From: Epiperipatus broadwayi
Taxonomy: Eukaryota > Onychophora > Udeonychophora > Euonychophora > Peripatidae
Direction: 5' to 3'
Assembly: GCA_028023455.1 (NCBI GenBank)
Contig: JAQFVV010006341.1
Location: 374,001 to 438,000, forward strand
Length of the DNA: 64,000 bases
Positions 54,401 to 63,400 of the stretch are shown here, piece after piece (within the stretch, counting starts at the first letter, position 1; the number at the start of each line of letters is the position of its first letter). The translations under genes were made by a program, and so were the position numbers. The notes beneath the pieces were generated by a model. It saw only the letters and a list, made by a program, of their open reading frames with translations, did no database searches and had not been told where the DNA came from.

Positions 54401-57400
54401 ATATATATTAAAAGATTAGAGGCTTTTGAATTGTGAATTTGAAAACTGATTAAGTTGGAAGGATAAGTTTTTCATTGTGACAGTGTTGTAAATGAAGAGT
54501 TTATTGAGGTAATTATAAAATAGAAGAAAACTGGCTTGAGCATATGTATTGAAACAGAGAAATTATGAAAGTGAATAGATATATGAAGGTAAGCAGAAGA
54601 TATTAAAAATTATCATGATGATTGACAATCCTAAAAAAGGTAGTAGTTATGACTATCAGAAGTTTGCAGCAAAGAGAACAAACGCTCAGCAAGAGTTATA
54701 AGCTTGATGTATGTAAAAGCTATCTATTTAACATACAAACGATAATCAATAAAACTTTCAACTTCACATTATCATTTTGGATATAATCTTTTATAAATAA
54801 TCTATTTATTAATTTTCACCTTTTTAAATTTAGTTTTGGTGATTTCTTTGTAAACTGTAGTGGATTCCATTTCATCAGGCCCACCAAGCTTCATCTTCTG
54901 AATTGGTTCACTTTCTGCATCCGAGTTCTCATCTAAAATTATACAAAAATTAATAAACTAACATTTTTATTGTGGGTCAGAATATAAACAATCTGGCTAT
55001 AGTATACTGAAGCAGATGTTTCAAACTTTTTTAAAAGTAACTTTGAAGAATAATAACAGAAATATTTAACCATTAAGCATCATATGATCATCATCTCTTA
55101 TACTAGCACATAATTGTTTATAAACAAGGCAAACGGCCACCCTGTGCCAATCAATCCTGCCTAATAGGATAGTGGTGGCTATGGTTGTTAAAAAGCCAAA
55201 GACACCAAAATGGATGGGTGCTGAATTACTCTGGTTGGCAGTACTGTATGGAGAGTTATTCTTGACTTCGTTTAAGGAGAAGCCATAATACATCACATCA
55301 CATCAAATCTTGTTTATAACAGAAATATTTAATAATAGTAATAAACACTCAAAAGATTACTAAAATAATTTAATTACTATAAATGTCAGCACTAATAACA
55401 ATTTAATATTACTAACTATTCTGATTTAATGAATTAAATTTGGTCTATTAGGAGTTTTTATTATACAAAAAAAATCACATGAATTAAATCAACAATGATT
55501 GTGTGTGAATGTATATATGCAGGTATTTATTTTATTTTTAGTTTGTCATATTTATTCTTAGTTTTAAAAGAGATAAGATTTATAAAAACAATTTCAATTA
55601 GTTAGTGTTAAAGAGAGAAAATAAATTAAAATTATAACTCCTTTGTCCTAAAGAAAGAAAAAAAAATCTGTTCCAAATTATCATGTGCTTAAGATAAAGC
55701 AATAAAGATTGACATTATTAAAGAAAATGCAAAGTAAAAGATCTAAGAAAGAGAGATAAGCAACTACTGCTACTTATATATGGTTAACACAGAAATAATT
55801 AGAGAAAAAAAAATTGGTTAGACATAGAGTTTAAATTTTACCTGGTTGAAATAATTCAATAAGTACACTCGATAAAATCATTTTAATATTTTGTTGTTCT
55901 AATGTAAACAAACAATACTATTCCAACGACCAAAAAAATAGTTGTTTCAACCATCCAACAGTCTTCTTCAGAATCTGCAACAAACACACTATGTATAGAT
56001 TCCAGTTAAAACCTGACTGATTCTCCAAAAAGGCTGAAAAAAGTGCACGTGTTATGTAATGACATTAATTATTTGCCATAAAAATGTTAAGGTGTTAAAA
56101 TATCAAGATCACAAGCTATAATATAAAATGTAATGGAGTGTTTCACACCTTTACAATTGTCTTGAATGCTCTTCCTGCCATCACAAAATTGTGTACATCA
56201 TTTGAAAATGTTCTTGCACCTCATGATTTCACTGCTATATACAGTTTGAATCATTTCAAATGTTTCGGTAGTAGTTTTGCCCAATATAAAATAAAATTTA
56301 ATGTTAGCACATCTATCATGGATTAAAATATAAAAATAGTCATATTATATGTCATAACTCACAATCCAGTCCCACCGGCATCTTTAAATTTTTGTGATGA
56401 ATAGCTAAGTTATATCACTACGCATGTTGATTCACAAACAGAAAGAGAAACAGCATTCCAACTTTTCACAGAGATATACTGTGTGCAGAGTATTCTATCA
56501 TAAGAACCAAAGTATTTATACACATTAAAGACTATAAAAAATTAATTAAAATATTTACTATAAATGTTATAAACAATGCTTATTTTAATTAGTTATGTTT
56601 TTGACAAATAAAATGAGCTGTTAAAATCTTCAGGTTAGGCATCATTGTCGTCTTTCTAGCAAGTTAACATGGATCTTCAAATATTTAACTATCATCTAAG
56701 AATGTCACCCCCATCTTACCAAAATGCACCCAACATCTAGTGGATCAAATCTAAGATAATCTCCCAGAAAAAATATTAAACAAAAGTCATCTAAATCAAA
56801 TTTATATCATTAGTCAATATATTTCAGTGCAAGAATTAATAAATTTCATTCCTAAAAAAAAATCCATTTCCCAGGAAAAGCTTGGCAGAGACTAAATAAA
56901 GTTGCAAAGAAAATTATCATTGAAGAATAAAGACTTGATTGAAAACTAAATCAATAAAACATTCCATGAATAAGTAAATATAGACTTTGTTGGGGTTTTA
57001 TTTATTAACATGTCATTGCTGTATTTAATGCCATTGTTTTATGAGAATAAAAAAACACTACCATATTGTTAATTTGAGTCACAATATTTACTTTAATATT
57101 CATTATCAAAATCCTATATGTAAAAGGTATATATTCTGTTACAATTATTGCAATCCATTTACATGTTATAGTAATAACTATTGGGTAAAATATCTCAAAA
57201 TATTATATTATGTAATCTTATTTTTAAGTATTAAAGATATGTATAAAAAAAGGTTTTTATATCATTTTGAAGATTAAAGAAGAATAAAATTCAGATTCAT
57301 TGATATATCAAAATAGAATATAGCGAAAATATATTAATTACTAATTAAATGTACTTGGTTCCTAGTCACCCTTGCAATCAAGGTACATAAATGGCTCACC

Positions 57401-60400
57401 TTTTATTGATAAACATTGATTAGAATAGAATCCCTATGGTTAATTGAACTGTAAAGGCACAGCAGTTTTCAATATACAATACTAATGCTTTTTTTTGTGT
57501 ATATGTACAAACAAAATTAAATATATATATTGTAACGTTTTTCGTTTTGCTAGGCCTCTTACACGCTAATATAAACTGTGCGTGAGTTGATCAAGCTATG
57601 TCAAAAAAGAAGAAAGTTATATTTCTATTCTAAAAACATAGCTATATTTCCTGATCAACTCGGCCTAGAATTATTGCTAAGTACAATCGTGAGCTGACTC
57701 AGTTTTTAATTTCTACATGAGGGCGCCAGAGTCGTTAGACCCACTGAGTCGGCGTCAAACATATTGTAACTCGTAAACTAAACAAAAAAAAAAGTGCTTT
57801 TAAACTAATCGGTATTACCTCCTACCGTAACGAGAATTAATTTTTTAAGATTATTATTCCTGGGCTTATTTAAACATATTGGCAAAGGTAAATTACATTT
57901 TTAAATCTTATTAAACTAGTAATAGATTTAATAATAAAAAATAATAACTACTATTAATAATGCACAATGAAAAGGTTGATAAAAGTATAATCTCTTTTAT
58001 TCTAACAAACTAAAATATTTATAAGTTAAATTACGAATTAACTAAACTGGAAAGTACACACATGCTAATCCAGATAATGAATCGATTAACAAAAACAGTT
58101 AGATTAAATAATGAACGCAATTTAATAATGTTCCAAGATCTTGTATAAAATTCTTTATAAGAAAGTCCCTTGAATGTGAAAGTAAAGTCTATATCAGGAT
58201 GGTAGTCTAAGCTTAGATAAATAATTGTTTGCAAACTTTTAAGTCACTATCAGGAAAATTTATTCTTAACTTACCGGTAAGTTCATGTAGGTTTATGGGA
58301 TCCCAGATCATGAGAATTTCCATTGGTCTCTCCTGCCGGCATCTTCCATTATTGTTCCGTTCTATAGCTGGAGAAAAGGCACGGTTGTAGTGACCCTTTT
58401 ATTGCAAAAAGCGGTCTTCACAAGTCCCGTTTCCATGCTTGCGTGACAGCTTGGTACAGCAAGGGGCATACCTGTGTAGAAGTATATTTCTTGCCACAGA
58501 TTATGCTCGTGGAAACCTCCAACTTTCAGAGACGTAACTAGAAGTTAAAGAGAAGACCCCTATTGAAGTTGTCATCTTTTTATATCGCGCTCCATTTTTG
58601 GAACTTCTGCGCACTCTTTTGTCTTTTTATCAGCGTATAAGATAATAATCTTATACACTCTCTCTTAAATTTAAGTTACAAAGTTCTCTTTTTTTTTTAG
58701 CATTATTCTTCCATCTTTAATTAGCTAAAATATTTTTCTTTTAGCTTATACTTTTGGAATTCTTTTAATTTATCTGGATTAGTAATCTGTATGTCATTTA
58801 TTCTTTCCAATTAGATAAAAAAAATAAGAATGACAATTTTAACCTTCATTGCACGTTTTAACAAAAATTATACTAATCAAAAAAAAATCTAAATTTACTT
58901 TTTAGCTTTTACCAAATGCCAATATATTTGTAACGTATATAAATAAACGTTACAATATATATTATTAATAAAAACTGAAGGAGCTGCATTTGCATATATT
59001 TAATTAAGTGTATTCACTCATGCAAGAATTACCAAATTTTATTTTTAAAATAAACAGGGCAATTTTCTTTTTCCATGACTTTTTTCTCTTAATAGAAACA
59101 AGAAATTACGATTTCTTTTCTTATAAATCAGTATTATGTCTAAATAAGTTTGAAATTTTGTAAAACTTTAAACATTAATTGTAGAAAATAATTTATGTGA
59201 AATACAGCACATCAAATTCTGGAAGGATAATAAATAAAGAATAAACTGTCTTTTCAACAGAAACTGAAACAAAAATTATCTATAATCATGTACAATGCTC
59301 AGAGCAAAAAACTGCTGCGAATATAAAATTTGTGAATTTTAATGGGTTTCTTTTTTATTTACATTTTTTTTTCGGATAGTGTATAAATGAAGTTGCAGAG
59401 TTAGATACAGCATAGTTTGCAGCTCCACTTTACTTAAATAAGTATGGGCATACAAATAATGTATGAAAGATTAAAATATACTAATATAAACAAAGAATAT
59501 TAACACACTCTTGCGAATACAATATTTATTCTATTTTTTTAACTATCCAATAGTTTTCTTCAAATTTTTCCCAATATTTAAAAGAAGTGCTTAAACTATC
59601 AAAAAAACTTTTCTTTTAAATAAAATTTATTCAAATGATTTATCATTGAAAGTTTTATCCTAAAAAAGTCCATTTATTACTAAAAGCAGAGTTTCTATTT
59701 AATTAATTAAAAATAAAATTCATTTTGCTACAATTAAATGCATCTTTATGACTAATGAATAATTTTTAGTTATAGAATACTGTGAATGTGCATTAAATAA
59801 ATTTATAATTACAACTTTAAATTATCGTAATAGATTTCTAACTATAAGATCTTTCCATTGACCCATTGTAAATCGAAGGATTTCGTGAGTACTAATGTAT
59901 AATGAAAATTGTTGACTTAATCAGTGAAGTATTGAATAGCTTCTCGCTCTCAGATCTAATCGCTTCAGCTTCACCTATTTATATAGAAAGTAGGTTGAAG
60001 CAAGATTATTATTTAAAGGAAAGGGTAAGGATCATAGAAAGTTGAATAATTATTGACCAATAGCAGTAACATCAGTTTTATATATTTCGTATATGGTGGC
60101 TAAAAGAGTTGTAAAATGGATGGAAGGGAATAATATAGTGGGGGAAATGCAAGGAGGTTTTAGATTAGATAGGCATATAGGAGATAGTGTATTTGTAGTT
60201 ATACAACTTATGGATATAAGTAGGAATTTAGGTAAACAGTTATATATGAGTTTTATAGATATAGAGAAGGCATATGATAAGAGTAGATAGAAATAGATTA
60301 TGGATAAGTTTAGCAAATTTGGGAATGGTTGAAGCTTTAATAGATATTATTAAGAAATTATATGAAAATAATTATTACATATATCAATTAGGGAATATAG

Positions 60401-63400
60401 AATCAGTTAAAGTTAAAAATGGGGTGGGGCTAAGGCAAGGATGCCCTATGTCACCTATTTTGTTTGTGTTGTATTTGAGTGAAATGGAAAAAGCAATAGA
60501 AAGATTAGTAAGAGGGATAGAGATACCATTAATAGGTAGTAAGGGAGTATATATTTTGTCAGGTCTTTTTTTTTTGCAGATGATATATTTTTGTGTGCAG
60601 AAAAAAGAGAAGATATGGAAGTTATGTTGAGGACATGTGCAAGGGTTGGTAAAGAAATGGGGATTAAATTTAGTGAAGAAAAATCAAATATAATGATGGT
60701 TAATACTGGGGAAAGAGAAGATGTAGAATTTTTATTGGGAGATATTAAGTTAAGTGTGGTGAATAGATATAGTTATTTGGGAATTATTTTAAGTAATCAG
60801 AAAAATTATTTGGATGAATGGGAGAAAAAATTGATAAATGAAGCAAAGAAAAGAAAGGGATTGATAAAGAAATTAACAGTGTTTTCACATAATAAATATG
60901 ATGTAGTTAGAATTATATGGAAAGGAGTTGCAGTAGCAGGGTTAACATATGGTAATGATGCATTATATGTTAGTAAAGAGGTATTAAATTTCTTAGAAAA
61001 AGTTCAAAGGGAAGTAGAAAGACATGCATTGGATGCAGATGTATGGACAGCAAGAGAGGCAATTCAAGGAGAAATGGGATGGTCAAGTTTTCATATGAGA
61101 GATGCAAAAAGTAAAATGAAAATGTTTGGTAGACTGCAGTTTATGGATAATAAAAGAATAGCTAAAATAGTATTTAATTGGGTTATGAGTAAAGGGCAGG
61201 TAACAAGATGGATGATAAAGGTAATGCGGTATGCAAAAGATTTGGATAAAGAATTTATAACAGTATATTTGTACAAAAGATGGGATGATTGTATTAAGAG
61301 AATTGTTGAGTGTTGTAATAGTAAGGAATGGGATAAAAGAATAGATTTATTAATAAAGAATAGGGAGTTAGAGAGATAGAGAAATAGTATGAAGAGTAAA
61401 AAAAGTTTAAATATATATAGAAATAAATAGAATATTAGGTGTGAGTTAATATATAATAGTAAGGAAAGTAGTTTATTATTTAAGGTTCGAACGGGATCTT
61501 TAGCTACAAGTGAATATACATGTAAATGGAAAAAAATGGGTGATTTATTTTGTAAATTATGTAAGGAAGGAATAGAAAATATTAGGCATTTGTTAATTGA
61601 ATGTAAATGCTTGAAAACAGAAAGGGCACATATAATGAAATTATGGGAAAATAAATATGAAAAAAGTGATTATACATAAAGTAGATTATTGGTTTTTATG
61701 CTGGGTTTGGAAAAAAGATAAGAGGGATTTAGATATAAAGGCTGTAGAGTTGACAAAGATTATGTTGTGGAAATGGGATGGAGCAGAATATGGGAAAAAT
61801 TAGACTGGGGAATGTAAAATTAAGTAGCTAACAAGTTTTTCTTGGTATAATTGCTGAGAGATTCTTGACTTCGTTTAAGGAGTAGCTACAGTACATCACA
61901 TCACATATGCTTTAAGTTTATTGCTTTAGTAAATATTACTTACGTAATCAATGTGCGTTAAATAAATTTATAATTATAACTTTAAATTATCGTAATAGAA
62001 TTCTAACTATAAGATCTTTCCATTGATTCATTGTAAATCGAAGGATTTTGCGAGTACTAATGTATAATAGGAATTGTGGAAAATCAGTGAAGTATTGAAT
62101 AGCTTCACGCTCTCAGATCTAACCGCTTCAACTTCACCTATTTATATAGAAAGTAGGTTGAAGTAAAGAAGGTTCCCCTCTTTTCTTCCAATGCGTAAGC
62201 TTGTGGTTAAGACCTGTAGGGCTCCCTACCTTCGCTTTTTCAACCGCACATGCTTTAGGTTTATTGCCTTAGTAAATAATACTGTGATGATTTTATTATT
62301 ACAGAGATCTTTAAGTAGTAAATCTATTTCTTCTTTTCCAGTTCTGGATTTTGTGTAAGCTTGAGTAAACAACAGATGTAGATCAAGCATTGCCATCTGG
62401 TATTTATTGATTACTGGGGCTTACACAAAGTGGGAGAACTGCAATAGGAGAAATAGATTTTCTACTTAAACATAATGCGTAGATAAAAGTCATGTAATGT
62501 TTAGGTGATGTTAATGAGAATTATTCCACTTACTCTGAGCTGCTGTTCATCTCAAGAATAACAGTTGTTGTTGTTATTAATTCAATTGACAAAATCAATA
62601 ATTTTATGTGGATTTGCCTTAGAGAACTATAGTCCTCAATAAATGTATTTTAAAGAGCTGGGAGTTAGGATCCACACTATCAAAATGCTAGGAGAGATCC
62701 AGAAGAAAACCCTATACACAAATTTATCATTCAGTGCATTTTGGCAGACTCCTCACATACAGTATATATTTATGATTCAGTCCATTATTAAATATATTTG
62801 TTTAGTCACAAGTTGTAACCGTCTGGTGAATTATAACTATCTGGAATTTCAAATTCATAAACAAAATAAATTTATGGTTTTATGTTTTTATTTAACTTAA
62901 ACTGTTTTTTTTTTTTATTAAAGGAAACTTTATTTATGCTAAGATTGAATTTTACATACGTTGATATCCTATTTTTACATTATTGTAGTCCTAAGTTAAC
63001 CCCTGTAGAAATCAGTCCAGATATTTCTGGCTGGAGTGTCTAGCATCCAGTGTGTCAAATGAATCATCTATGGTTATGTTCTTGATAAAGAATTGTTAGC
63101 CTTTATTCCTTAAATTTCTCAATCATTGTAAAAAGTTATTCATTGAGTGATTTTGGTAAAGCGGTTGATTGTTCATCATCCTCGTCCATTAAATCCAATA
63201 TATTATCAAAGGCCCTTTGCATAACCCCATACTTCTATTCCCTCCAGCTTTTCCTGCATTTTCATAGGTGTTCATTTTTGATTGTAATACCTTTTCATAC
63301 TTGAATTCTTGATTATTAACATTAAATAATTTATTTGAATCGATTCTCTCATTAGTTTCAAATTTAGATTTTATAATTTTGTTCTTACAAATAGGTTTAG

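Noticed and set aside
55066-55296. Minus-strand frame of 76 codons
   Set aside because: It is made of a family A repeat and the LINE-type tail.
57531-58954. A complete LTR retrotransposon
   Set aside because: There is no gag-pol frame inside 1.4 kb and no second copy nearby, so it is described as a solo LTR.
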